DNA from: Trichostrongylus colubriformis
Taxonomy: Eukaryota; Nematoda; Chromadorea; Rhabditida; Trichostrongylidae
Assembly: GCA_963978905.1 (NCBI GenBank)
Contig: OZ022257.1
Location: forward strand, 27,977,274-28,041,273
Length of the DNA: 64,000 nucleotides
Direction: 5' to 3'
Below are positions 26,801 through 37,218 of the stretch, piece after piece. The notes beneath the pieces were generated by a model. The model saw only the letters and a program-made list of their open reading frames with translations. It had not been told where the DNA came from and made no database searches. Positions within the stretch are counted from its first letter, which is position 1, and each line of letters opens with the position of its first letter. The position numbers and the translations under genes are program-made.

Positions 26801-27240
26801 TTTTACTTGAGCGATATCAATAATGTCAGCGTGTTTACTCGAATGCACTCAGCGAAAATTAAGCTCGATAGGAGCAGTTCTGTAGCAACACGTCTACGTG
26901 GAACCCCACAGGTTCATGCAATATTGCTTCTCATTTCCCTCGATCCCCAAACAGCCACCTGCTTTCCACATTCTAAAGGATTCACGCATCCCGAGAACCA
27001 TCCCTTTGCGCTCGCCACTATCTAGTGAAACCACTAGCCATCGTGTTTAAGGCCGTGATCCTCCATACATACCAAGTTCAATTCGAAACAAACTCTATAA
27101 TTGCTCTCTACTCTACTTCTATGCGTTCCCCACTCGGAATGTTTGCCAAACAAGATTAGCTTCAAAAAACGAAATCCTGCATTTGAAAGAAACAGCTCTT
27201 CTGGAAGAAATGAAGATGTTCAGATAATTCAAGTTTAATA
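23841..27240. other. Intergenic, several dispersed repeats, one unassigned ORF
   Basis: Begins just after the ABHD17-like stop. An open frame at 23899-24351 (150 codons) contains an ATG at 24070 followed by a serine- and glutamate-rich stretch (SGLTGASHSEWEVF). It could be a first exon, but I recognise nothing in it. The string CCGTAGGCCAAAATT with CCGGTGTCTT occurs at about 26107-26145. Relatives lie at 23186-23230 (inside the last ABHD17 intron) and 59386-59425, so this is a dispersed repeat. GTCGGGACAGGGAAAAG occurs near 24490 and near 22190. No other gene is supportable. Confidence 0.4.
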
Positions 27241-27833
27241 TTGGGTTGTAAGGAAGTTTTGACCGGTTTTTGCACTGTCAACTTCGGAAGTTCATAACTC
27301 GGCTTAGAGTGCATCTTTTCTCACAAAATGAGCACCATTTGATTCGCTACACTCTTGGCAACATTATGCATAGCTGAATATGTCAATTTACTGAAGGGCT
27401 GATAATTTATGTTGCGCGAAATAAAAATAAGTCGACTCCAAATCTTTCTGAGCTTACTGCTATTGAAGGAACTGTCCAGATGTTTTGGGAAGTGAGGCTT
27501 AGTTAGCGCTAGATCTGGTGAATATGATGAACGAGTGAGGGTTTCAGACTGCAACTGCTTCAATTACTGGAAGAGGATTTGTGGAAAAACCGCTTGGGTG
27601 TGGATGTTCCGAGGGGTCGCGCGGCACCCATTTTTTGGTTTTTTTTTTCAATTCGAGGCTACTTGAGGTGGTCAGCTAAGTTTGTTTATTGAGGGCCAAT
27701 ACTTGTGGATATCCCCTGCAAGTATGGACGCTCATCGCTTTCTGCTGTTTAAGTTAAAGCGATTTGATCAATCGAAAAGTAAAGCAACTTGTTTTCACTT
27801 CTGAACTTTTGAAACGGGTTAAAGGGGTCCATC

Positions 27834-28019
27834 CAATAAAATCAACTTGGTATGATAAGGGAATATAGAAGATAGATGAGTTGAGAATGAGTTAAAGAAA
27901 GAAGGAAAGGAATGGCTCGTTTCGCCTCTACCTCAGACGAACCATTGTCGTTGTCAGCCCTTGAGGCTTATCAATGAGTAGGGCTGACAACCAAAATGAA
28001 TGGGTAAGAGTGGTGATAC
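27834..28019 (-). repeat. Left 186 bp terminal direct repeat
   Basis: Matches 37219-37404 without indels and with three substitutions seen. Contains an 11 bp perfect inverted repeat GTTGTCAGCCC / GGGCTGACAAC that can form a stem-loop. In the minus orientation it lies downstream of the reverse transcriptase, as a 3' pseudo-LTR would. Confidence 0.95.
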
Positions 28020-28319
28020 AATGAAAGAAAAAAAGGAAGGGGGTAACTTATTAACGTTGATGAATATAAATAATACTAACTAGTACTCCTAAGTAGTGAT
28101 AGCATAATTAACTAACAATTAGGGAAAATTCAAGGCAAAGAATAGAAAAGGCTAAAATTGTAGAGTCCCTTATTGGGGTGTTGTGCGCATTATTGCTTAT
28201 TCAGTATTTCTTTTATATCAACTAGTGGGCATCTACGCAGTGTGATTGGGTCGCATTAACTACCAATTTTTCTTTGAATTAAGACGAATGTGTAGGGTTG
28301 TCACACAAACCTTTTATAA

Positions 28320-29810
28320 TTATGTTACCAAATCTTGAACGAAACTGGAAACTCTATGGTAACTATCTTCCATCATATACTTGTACCCAATAAATTTATT
28401 TCTTCTGATACACTTAACTATATGTGTTACAATAAATTCCCTTTTATATCCTCTTTCTAGTAAAATATTAATCATATCTTTTAACTTAGTTCTGAAGACC
28501 TCAAACAAAGTGCACGTATTGGCGATTCGGAGAGTTTCTGTATAGATAACAGCTCCTTTTGTTTTGGTTGTTATACCTGTGTTGCTATGTGGGAATTTAA
28601 TAACTTTAAACTGATAGTCATCTGTTTTATTATATAATTCTGTGTAAATTTTTCATTTTCTATTTTAATGGTCAAGTCTAAGTAGTGAGTATATCTATTT
28701 GTGATTTGGGTACTTTTAAGTTCTAATGTGTTCTTATAAACTGCTTTGAGTATATTTTCTATAGCCAATTCATTGGCATCATGTATGACTGACAAATCGT
28801 CCATGTACTTAAATGGTATAAATAGATTGTTTTTATCCGCTTTTGTACCTTTGGCATATTTGAATTCCATTATTGACAAAGTAAGGTCTGCTAGTAGGGG
28901 ACTAAAATTCCCACCTTGTGGTACTCCTCTAGTCTGTTTAAAGACTTTGTTTCCGAATATGCAGTAACTGTTGGTCAACAAATAGTCAACTAAATATAGC
29001 AGATCTTCTTTGTTATAATATCTGTAATTACTTTTGCTTTCTTTGCCTTCGTTGTAAAATACTTTATACCCATTGGTTGCTATAAACTTCTTACTTGCAT
29101 TTTTGAAGCAAATGGTTAACAATTCCTGTATACTAGTTATAATATGACTGTGCCCCAAATTGGTAAACATATCTGTAAAATCTGCAGTATATAGCTTGAG
29201 TTCTTTGTGGTTAATATTGTTAAGTTCATGACTAATATTGATGTTATCGATAGACCAATATGTTTTGATTGCCCTATTAGTATCTTGAGCGATTTTTGTA
29301 TAATTTTTGAAGTGATTTTTTATGTGAGTGAAAATCACATGTAGTTTCTTTGCTAGAGATTTTATACTACTATTGTGTGCGCCTGTTATAAATCTGAATT
29401 TTATTGGATTTTTGTGTAGTTTGGGCAACGCATAAACTCTGGGTAAATCAGACTCTATATCAAATGCTAATCCATTTGTTTGACAGAATAGTTTGTGTTT
29501 ATTTATGATTATCTGTTTGTCAACGTCACTATGCAATTCATAAGTATTATTGATGTTAATAAAGGAGCATCTATTTCTATGTAAATCATACCTAAAACCC
29601 ATTTCTTCCAAAACAATTTTTAAATATAGTTTTTTACAGATAATGCCATAGTTATTACTTGCTTTATCCAAAGGACAAAATATATAGTTTTTTTGATATT
29701 GTTTTATAGATTTATGTTTGACAAACTCTTCTGTATTCCTAATGTTTTCGTAATTTAGTAGAGGTTTAACTTTCTTATGCTAGCTATCCATCAAATATTT
29801 ATAAACCAAA
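28320..29810 (-). pseudogene. Penelope-like reverse transcriptase, frameshifted
   Basis: Runs minus from about 29810 to a stop at 28320. It opens with a fragment ending FCPLDKASNN, the family's start-of-RT motif, and then RVYALPKLHKNPIKFRFI. The RT palm follows: YTADFTDMFTNL (first catalytic aspartate), QTRGVPQGGNFSPLLADL and FKYMDDLS (YxDD-type box). The C-terminal thumb continues in another frame after about 28622, ending SYHRVSSFVQDLVT. These signatures are specific to Penelope-like elements rather than LINEs or LTR elements. Defects: one TAG near 29780, the Merlin insertion just upstream, and one frameshift near 28622. The central 366-codon block (29671-28571) is otherwise intact and all core catalytic residues are present, so inactivation looks recent. 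Confidence 0.92.
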
Positions 29811-29818
29811 CTGATTTT

Positions 29819-30132
29819 GGCACTATTTACCCAAAGCTACCCCACTACCTCTCCAACCGATGCGGTCGAAGAGGTGGTTTTTGGAAAACCTTTCGATTTT
29901 GCTGCAAATTCCTACCCAGGGGTAATTCGACCCGTAGAACACGAATATGACATTCGTTTGGCGCGAAACTGCTTGGCGCCTGCGCCATAGGCGCCGGCGC
30001 CAAAATGGGGTGGATCACCAAACTCGCTCAAAATTTGTCCCAGGGGGTAATTCGACCCGTAGAACACGAATATGACATTCGTTTGGCGCGAAACTGCTTG
30101 GCGCCCGCGCCATGGGCGCTGGCACCAAAATG
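29819..30132. repeat. Left Merlin inverted end with duplicated subterminal unit
   Basis: A ~112 bp outer part is followed by two tandem units starting GGTAATTCGACCCGTAGAAC at 29931 and 30046 (period 115). Each has the GC-rich palindromic string GGCGCCTGCGCCATAGGCGC or a variant. The second unit overlaps the upstream ATG of the transposase frame. Mirrored at 31436-31784. Confidence 0.9.
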
Positions 30133-31239
30133 AGAAGATTCCCGCGCTTTATCAGTGTTCCCACGTTACGTCACCGGAAACGTACATTTTCTCACAAGAT
30201 GCGATCATTTTCAAAAAATTTCCCATGTGACGTCACTGTACGTGAGCTGGCTTGGATATGCATTTATTCCCCTTCTTATTCTGTAATAAGCATGGCTTTG
30301 AACGCTATTCACCATCGCTACCGTTTGACGGAACTGACTGAGTTCAATTGGCTCGATATGGCTGAAAAGATGAAACTTGACAGGGACCAATTTCGAGCCT
30401 GGCTACGTAGTCTAGGCTTGGAAACTTTTCCGGCGTGCCCAAAATGTAATAAGTCCATGAAGGTTCGACGACAGGACGGTCTTTGGATTTGTCACAAGCG
30501 CGCCTGCAGGACGAGTGGAGGAACGAAGCCGTCTATTTCAGTTTCTTCGAAGAGTTTGTTCACCTCGTCGAAACTACCTGAGTCCACTATATTCGCGCTC
30601 GCCTACTTCTGGTTGCGTGAATTCGGTTCGTTCAGGACCAAGTCATTCGAGCTCAACGTGACACCAAAGGCACTATCTCACTGGGAGAAGAAATTCAGAA
30701 GAGTCTGCTATAGGTACTATAGAAGACATCCTCCCATAATCGGCGGACCTGGGACTACAGTAGAGGTCGACGAAACAAATGTAACACGAAGAAAATACAA
30801 TCGTGGTAGGCTCGTACGCAGAAAGGAGTGGTTATTTGGTGGAATCGAACGAGGAAGTGGCCGAGCCTTCATAATTTTGGTGAAACGACGCGATGCCGTT
30901 ACTCTCACGAGACTGATCTGCAAGTTCGTTCGTCCTGGTACTACGATCATGTCAGATTCATGGAGAGCATATTCGCGGCTGTCGAGATTACCGGCAGGAT
31001 ACAGACATTTAACAGTAAATCATATGCTCAACTTCGTGGATCCTCAAACTGGCGCACACACACAGACGATTGAATCCCTGTGGCAAAAGTTCAAAATGGT
31101 GCCCAAGAAAAAGTTTGGGTTGAACACGAAGAGATACTCCGACTACATCAAGGAGTTTCTTTGGCGCCGCGAGTTTGGAAGTTCAAAGGAAATCGTCTTC
31201 AATTTCTTCGAACACGTCGCGCAGTTTTACCCGTGCTAA
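30112..31239 (+). CDS. Merlin transposase (IS1595/ISXO2-like DDE), intact
   Basis: 375 codons without a stop. The enzyme cuts the element out and inserts it elsewhere. It shows an N-terminal zinc ribbon CPKC (C109, C112) with C127 and C132. The DDE core follows: D220 in VEVDETNVT, D282 in IMSDSWRAY and E321 in TQTIESLWQ. These are the hallmark residues of the IS1595-like family from which eukaryotic Merlin elements derive. The ATG at 30112 lies inside the inverted end; the ATG at 30292 (MALNAIHH, 315 residues) is closer to the usual length of the family and may be the true start. All key residues are present and nothing interrupts the frame, so the protein could be functional. Confidence 0.93.
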   Translation: MGAGTKMRRFPRFISVPTLRHRKRTFSHKMRSFSKNFPCDVTVRELAWICIYSPSYSVISMALNAIHHRYRLTELTEFNWLDMAEKMKLDRDQFRAWLRSLGLETFPACPKCNKSMKVRRQDGLWICHKRACRTSGGTKPSISVSSKSLFTSSKLPESTIFALAYFWLREFGSFRTKSFELNVTPKALSHWEKKFRRVCYRYYRRHPPIIGGPGTTVEVDETNVTRRKYNRGRLVRRKEWLFGGIERGSGRAFIILVKRRDAVTLTRLICKFVRPGTTIMSDSWRAYSRLSRLPAGYRHLTVNHMLNFVDPQTGAHTQTIESLWQKFKMVPKKKFGLNTKRYSDYIKEFLWRREFGSSKEIVFNFFEHVAQFYPC

Positions 31240-31435
31240 GAACGACTTGGAAAACTGCGATTAACATCACTAACCCAACGGTCCTCTTTAGGGCCACAAT
31301 CATCCATGCCGCAATTTTAGCTCAGGATAAATTGCAAAAGGCATAAAAAGGTTTACCATGATTATTTCTGTTATTCTCCATGAATGCGATATGTATTGAG
31401 CGTAATATTCTTACTCAGGGCGTCAAACCAACGCT

Positions 31436-31784
31436 TGGGACAAATTTTGAGCGATTTTGGTGATCCACCCCACTTTGGTGCCGGCGCCTATGGCGCAGGC
31501 GCCAAGCGGTTTCGCGCCAAACGAATGTCATATTCGTGTACTACGGGTCGAATTACCCCCTGGGACAAATTTTGAGCGAGTTTGGTGATCCACCCCATTT
31601 TGGCGCCGGCGCCTATGGCGCAGGCGCCAAGCAGTTTTGCGCCAAACGAATGTCATATTCGTGTTCTACGGGTCGAATTACCCCTGGATAGGAATTTGCA
31701 GCAAAATCGAAAGGTTTTCCAAAAAGCACCTCTTCGACCGCATCGGTTGGAGAGGTAGTGGGGTAGCTTTGGGTAAATAGTGCC
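31436..31784. repeat. Right Merlin inverted end with duplicated subterminal unit
   Basis: Inverse of the left end. Two tandem units start GGGACAAATTTTGAGCGA at 31438 and 31562 (period 124) and are followed by the unique outer part ending GGGTAAATAGTGCC. Confidence 0.9.
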
Positions 31785-31792
31785 CTGATTTT

Positions 31793-33340
31793 TTCTTTCT
31801 TTAACTTATATTTTCTCTTAAAATAATCCACAATTTGATTTGATATCATTTTGTATTTCTCTTTAATTTCATACCTAGGAATAGTTTTATTCAATCTATA
31901 TTTTGTGCCTTTATTTAACATATTTCTAACTTTATTATCCTCTATTATCAGAAGATTACCTGTAACTACATGTCCATAATGTATATCTATAAAATCTTTA
32001 ACTTTACCTGTTTCACATATACATTTTTCTTTCAAAATCTTTTCCATAGTATCGATATCTAGTCGATATCTAGATGTTTCAAAAAATGATTATAGTTATA
32101 AATATTTTTGGAAATGGCATTATCATATTTAAAAACTATTATATGTTTATTGGAGTGTGTTCCTTTTTATTATTTCCATTCTGGAACAGAATGTCTTTTA
32201 ATGTATTAGAATTGAATATTTTGTAAAAAGGTATTTCATTGTAAATGTGGCTATCAAAATTGATTATTATGCTATGACCTTTTATTGTTGATTTTTTGGT
32301 TTCACTCATGTTGTAATGAAAGTGTGCTAATAAACTAAATACTAAAAATCTAGTTTTGCTCTTAACGTTTGATAGAAAACTGCCATCTAACGATAGTCTG
32401 AGAATTTTAATCAAATCTTTTTTATTTAGGCTTTTAAACATTCTATAGTATTCTATAATTCATCTTCTTTAGTCGTGAGATCATCCAATAGTTTTGTAAA
32501 ATCTGTTTTTCCTTTATTATGCTTTTTACGGCCTTTGTTTGTTCTATTTCTTGTAATTCTGAGTGCAAAAAAGGGGGATTGTTTTTGAGCATCATGCTTT
32601 TTTCTAAATTTGTGATGTTTCCATACCTTCTTATGTTATCGTTAAGACCATATGGGAATGGGGTCATTAGCAGTTTTATCCAAAAAAAGTTCTTTTTCAA
32701 GGAGAACGGACTTGTCATTTGTTTTGAGTAAATCAAGAACTGTGACTGTGATTCCTTTGTTACATTTGTAGAAATGATTATATAGCGGATTATGTATTTT
32801 GTGTGTGGATATGTTAGTGAGATGTTCTCTTACTCTGTCTTTTAGCTTTCTAATTGTCATACCTACATATTGAATGCCACAGTTATTACATGTCAGGCAG
32901 TAAATAACTTTTTGTGTGTTGCAGTTAGTATTTGCTTCTTTGTAAGTATTGATATATAACTTTGTAACATGTGATATTATATAGTTTTCGTGATTTGTTA
33001 TTATGCACGATCCACATCCATTGTTACATTTACAACCCTTGGTTCTATTACCAAAATCATTGAGAATATACTGATTGGCCTCTCTCCTTACCTTGTTGAA
33101 TTGAGTTTTTAAGTAATAACTTGGTGCGTTGTTTGAGTTTTTAGACCTCGGATCAAAGCGAATGGGAGGTCCTTCCCAACACGCAGTGAGGGGTTCTTCC
33201 CGAAGGTTTGGCAGGGCTGCTGCCAGAGGGTGGCTCTCCCTATATGTGTTCCCGTAGAAACGACTAGCGCTGGGGGCGCCAAAAATTGACCCCTCGTCAT
33301 TTTTGACTTGCATAACCCCATCAGCGCTAATCCCTATTTT
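31793..33340 (-). pseudogene. Penelope-like N-terminal part with GIY-YIG endonuclease
   Basis: Continues the Penelope-like protein upstream of the Merlin insertion, in broken frames. Reading minus, 33110-32642 has a cysteine cluster (KGCKCNNGCGSC), then the endonuclease core VIYCLTCNNCGIQYVGMT with KLKDRVREHL. Three cysteines (C-x2-C-x2-C) lie between the GIY-like and YIG-like strands. A shifted frame (32736-32443) gives PYGLNDNIRRYGNI. Then come 32441-32139 with SLDGSFLSNVKSKTR and 32047-31793 with HYGHVVTGNLLIIEDN, which leads into the reverse transcriptase. The endonuclease is therefore N-terminal, as described for the permuted Chlamys/Naiad-type clade, not C-terminal as in classical Penelope. 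At least two frame disruptions lie between 32740 and 32440. The part above about 33110 is more GC-rich and its reading is uncertain. Confidence 0.88.
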
Positions 33341-34690
33341 TAATAAGAGGTATGGCCCTCTTATAACAATGGATAATTGTAGTGGGTAAAGGGATTGAAA
33401 CAACTACACCAAGAGCAACTGCAATAAACCTGAAAATTATAATAAATTAAAAATTAAAATATAAATAAAATTAATGTTGAAAAAAAATTAAAAATAAAAT
33501 TGAGAGGCCAATACATGAAGTAAGGGTTGGAACCAAAGGTTGGAAATGATCTGAAGCATATAATAGTAAAATCAACTTTTTATAAAGTAGTTTTGAAAAA
33601 AATTTTTTTATTTTTGTACTATAAACTGTAGATCAAGATTCCCGTGACAATGTTGACCTATCAGGTTAACGGTCCTACGGTGAAAAAAGTCTTGAATTAT
33701 TCATGAGGCCCAAAGTTGTGGATGTTAATCATTCAGCTGAAGGTATATATTTGAGGCCTATTCACTTATTATTGCTCTTTATCTCACATCTTATTAAATT
33801 CTATACTCATAATAATAACCAGTCTCTCTTTCTTTGTTTTCGGAAACAAGATCAATCTAAATTTTTAAGAGCTAACCTTTTCGCGCGTATAAACACTTAA
33901 AAGTGCATTAGACTAGTGGCTATGTTTCTAAGTTATTAACAAGAGCATGGTTATCTACTGATGAACAAAAACCAACTCTTTGTACCATTATTGTTCCTAT
34001 AAGATCGTGTTCCTTCCATAAATCCTCTACTCCGACCATAAATCGGAAATATTCCTTAATAACCACTGTATTTAGAAAATAGCATCCAATAACTTAGTAC
34101 CTGGAAAGTGATAACTGAATAAATGAGTAAAACTTAAACAACGTGTACTTATGCATTAACGTTGAAAGTGTTCTCGTAACATAATGTCTCAGAAATAGAT
34201 GCGTGATAGTATTTGCTATGTGTAGTCGTTACAAGCCTCGTAAACCTAGTGTAAGTTGCTAGTCATGGCTTTTTTGGATACCGTCTAACCAAATTGGTGT
34301 AGTACGGCTAGACATAATTTAGTCGTATGAGTAAGAATTTCTTATTTTAGTGAAACCGTGTGTTACTAGGCTTATAAGTGTTGTTTGTGAGATTAGATTT
34401 GTTTCTATTTTCTTGAAAAGTTTGAATGATTCGTTATATTAACTTATATTTGAAGTAATAACTGCCTAGTAGATTGATTCTTTTAGTTCTCTTTCGATGA
34501 CACACTGGGAAATCATAATTTACCATCTTGGACGTGTAGCTAGTGTAATACACAATCTTTTGCTAACCGTATTCCAAATTTGTGTTTCTTATATTGGTGC
34601 TCTTGCTTTTATTAGATTTGCAACGTTTAGTGTTCTTTTAATTTACTATCATATCTATGTATATTATACTCATGTCTCATTTAATTGGTC
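33341..34690. other. AT-rich spacer between the divergent genes
   Basis: Very AT-rich DNA between the start of the minus-strand Penelope-like frame and the plus-strand repeat and gene. No convincing coding exon. If the two genes have promoters in the element, they would lie between here and 35729. Confidence 0.4.
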
Positions 34691-35420
34691 TTTTTGTACG
34701 TAATTAAGGTCTTTTACTTACTGTTTATTTTTACAAGGTGTTTTTCAGACTGTGGAAAATTGTGGATATCGTTAATGTGGATAATTTTGATATTAGCAGC
34801 TGAAATGCTATCGTTGGAATTGGCTCAGGAGACATTTTAATCTTTTGGATGTTTTTTATTTTGTTTATGTATAACCATGTGTCTATTTCTTTTTTGAATA
34901 TTATCTATTTGTACTTAGACCTTTTTAACAACTGTGGTGTTACTTCGTTCTTTAGTTCTACTTGTAATTCGTTAAATGTATAGTATTTTTAACTCATTTA
35001 ATTTGTCTTAATGAACACAATTAGGATTTTTTATTTAATGTTTATCTTTTAACAAGGTGTTTTTCAGATAGTGAAAAATTGTGAATAACGTTATTGTGGA
35101 TAATTTTGATATTAACAGCTGAAAAGCTATAGTTGGTGTTGGCTCAGGATCCTTTTTAGTTATTGTTTTTTTATACTACAACTGTGGTGTTACTTTGTTC
35201 TTTAGTTCTACTTGCAATTCGTTGAATGTATAGTATTTTTAACTCATTTAATTTGTATTAATGAACACAATTAGGGTTTTATTTAATGTTTGTCTTTAAC
35301 AAGGTGTTTTTCAGATAGTAGAGAATTGTGTATATTGTTATCGTGGATATTATTGATATTGACTGCTAAAACGCTATCGTTGGAAATGTCTCAGGTAACA
35401 TTTTAACCTTTTTGGATGTT
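34691..35420 (+). repeat. Three tandem diverged units, each with an 80 bp exon-like core
   Basis: Cores at 34749-34828, 35068-35147 and 35315-35394 each follow AAGGTGTTTTTCAG and end GGCTCAG or GTCTCAG. They share a common flank (AACTCATTTAATTTGT and TGAACACAATTAGG). Only the third is followed by a GT donor (CAG|GTAACA). Its frame is open, as is that of the first, while the second has stops. This looks like an exon and its introns duplicated twice, or a tandem repeat that mimics splice sites. Confidence 0.75.
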
Positions 35421-35729
35421 ATTTTATTTTGTTTGTATAACCTTGCGACTAATTTTTTCTAGAATATTGTTTATTTGTAATTAGTCCTGTTTTTTAAATG
35501 TTATTGTTTGTATGGTCATTGTGGTTGTTATTTTGTTCTTTTGTACTACTTTCATTTCGTTAAATGTATACTGAGTTAGCAATCTTGAGGGAATTTGTAA
35601 TAGGTATTAAGCACGCTAAAGGATTACTTAAGTGGTAGAGCTGCTATATGTGTAACTTGCTAAAGTAATCTTTTTTTGGGTTGCCGGTTTTGATTTCGTT
35701 ACTTCTGATCAGTCAAAGCGTGTTTCCAG

Positions 35730-36866
35730 TCAGCAAGAAGCAGTAAACAGAAGCGTTCTATCGAAAAGTATAAGGATATGTATGATACCAAACAAAGAGG
35801 GAGCGGACATGATGTCAGTTGCCGAGAAATTTTTAAAAGAAGTTGTGAAGTTTGTCACTAGGTTTCCTGGGTTAAAATGCTAGATGAGATTGATTTTTAC
35901 AGATATCATTTCAAAGACGACCCCAGTCCATTAAACTGGATCCAGCCTGTGGGAAAAACTGCTGACCATTTTAGTATCAAAGTATTATTTATCTTATAAA
36001 GTAATTAGTTATTATGATGGTTGAAATCTTCTATTTAGGCTGAGATGACTTCAAAATTTTGGGAATACTTCATATCTACTGGTCGTAAACACATGTTGGA
36101 CTACAATCGAGCTAACAACGCGGCTGTAAAGGTAATACGTGGACAAACAATTAAAATAACTGATCTAGAGAGTTTAAGGTAAGAGATATGAGTTCTTTTT
36201 TGTATCTTTAGCACTGTTTTGATTTAGACTTACTAGTTCTTTTAGCCTCTATATGCGTAGAAAAATACGCGATTATTGTATTAGTCACAAACTAACGTCG
36301 CCTGAGATTGTTGTAAAGGTTTTATCTCTTTGAGTGTGAACAACAAGGAATCTTTAGTAAGTTTATATTGTTTTATCAAGACTTCCCTATATATCTTTGT
36401 ATTTATTTATTTTTTAAGAAGTTCAAGTCCAGTGAATTAGCAATAAGGTTGGGATTATGTTATGATGAATGGAACGGAACTCCCATAAGAGATCTTCTGA
36501 CGTCAAATGAGCAAAAGAGTTTGTCGGTAATTTTTGTTAATATAATATTTTAATTGTTCTTGAAGTGAATGAACTACTTCTTTTACAGGTTGGTAATTTG
36601 AAATGGGGATCCTTGAAATTGGAGGAAATTTTGAAAAGTGAAGAAAGCAATTCTACGGACACCAGGAAAATCTCAACTGTGAGTATTTTATTGTAGAGTT
36701 GTGTTTTAATTATTGTGTTTCTTCATTGATTCTTTATTATAGGTTTGTTATATTGAATGTGTTTGCATGAAGGATTGTTGAATTTTTTAAGGTGCCTTGT
36801 CCGACTCGTAAAAGGGAGTCCAATGCCACGGGAAGTTCGTTTTCGAAGCTGGCCAAGATGTCTTAG
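35730..36866 (+). CDS. Unrecognised spliced gene inside the composite element
   Basis: Seven exons: 35730-35861, 35903-35981, 36039-36178, 36246-36318, 36419-36526, 36589-36678 and 36792-36866 (stop TAG). All six introns are short (41-113 nt) and have GT/AG ends. Every junction keeps the frame, strong evidence that the gene is or was recently functional. The first in-frame ATG is at 35782, giving 214 residues; an upstream exon may exist because the first exon seen starts in phase and is open. The product is lysine-rich, without a signal peptide or membrane segment. Landmarks are EKFLKEVVKFVT, FWEYFISTGRKHMLDYNR, LYMRRKIRDYCISH and LGLCYDEWNGTPIRDLL. The C-terminal tail is serine/lysine-rich. 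I do not recognise the family and assign no function. It runs head-to-head with the Penelope-like frames. Confidence 0.72.
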
Positions 36867-36975
36867 GAAGAACGCTATTGGAATATGAAAAAAATTTTGT
36901 TAATCAGAAATGTTAATTTTAAAGTTGCTAAAATGTTTTGTTTGTTGTTGAACTTTCTTAATTGTAGTATCAATT

Positions 36976-36981
36976 AATAAA
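36976..36981 (+). terminator. Polyadenylation signal AATAAA
   Basis: AATAAA about 110 nt after the stop of the unassigned spliced gene, in AT-rich 3' sequence. Position and sequence fit a nematode 3' end; other AATAAA strings are common in such DNA. Confidence 0.5.
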
Positions 36982-37218
36982 TGTGAGTTTGATTATTAAA
37001 TTAGAATAAGAGAGAGATTTAAACAGTAAGAAGTAAACCAGATGACGTCATCGACGTCCAGAGGGGACCACCGGTCCTTTATTTATCACCACTGGTGACA
37101 AGGAGGCAATCGCCTCAGATAGTGGTACTAAACTTTTTTTGGAATAAACCCGTCTAACGGAGCCGGTATAATGCCGAGATCGGGTTACCCTCGACCTTCA
37201 ACACACACCGGTTCTGCA

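Larger units (their letters stand above)
29819..31784 (+). mobile_element. Merlin-type DNA transposon, apparently complete
   Basis: 1966 bp with ends GGCACTATTTACCCAAAGCT and its inverse. It is flanked by the 8 bp direct repeat CTGATTTT at 29811-29818 and 31785-31792. An 8-9 bp duplication and an IS1595-related transposase define the Merlin superfamily. The insertion splits the Penelope-like coding region: sequence on both sides continues that frame. Base composition is more GC-rich than the AT-rich host element, so it came later and from elsewhere in the genome. Confidence 0.93.

Noticed and set aside
27834..28019. Possible hammerhead ribozyme in the terminal repeat (CTGAGG...CGAAACGAG on the minus strand)
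   Set aside because: The CUGANGA core is not satisfied and the flanking stem closes directly over the core, which is not a hammerhead layout.
29931..30130. GC-rich palindromes as a regulatory island
   Set aside because: They are the duplicated subterminal units of the Merlin ends and are mirrored at the other end.
33140..33403. N-terminal extension of the GIY-YIG ORF
   Set aside because: More GC-rich and unlike the family; may be an inserted repeat (it includes GCCAAAAATTGACCCCTCG, like dispersed repeats elsewhere), so not counted as protein.
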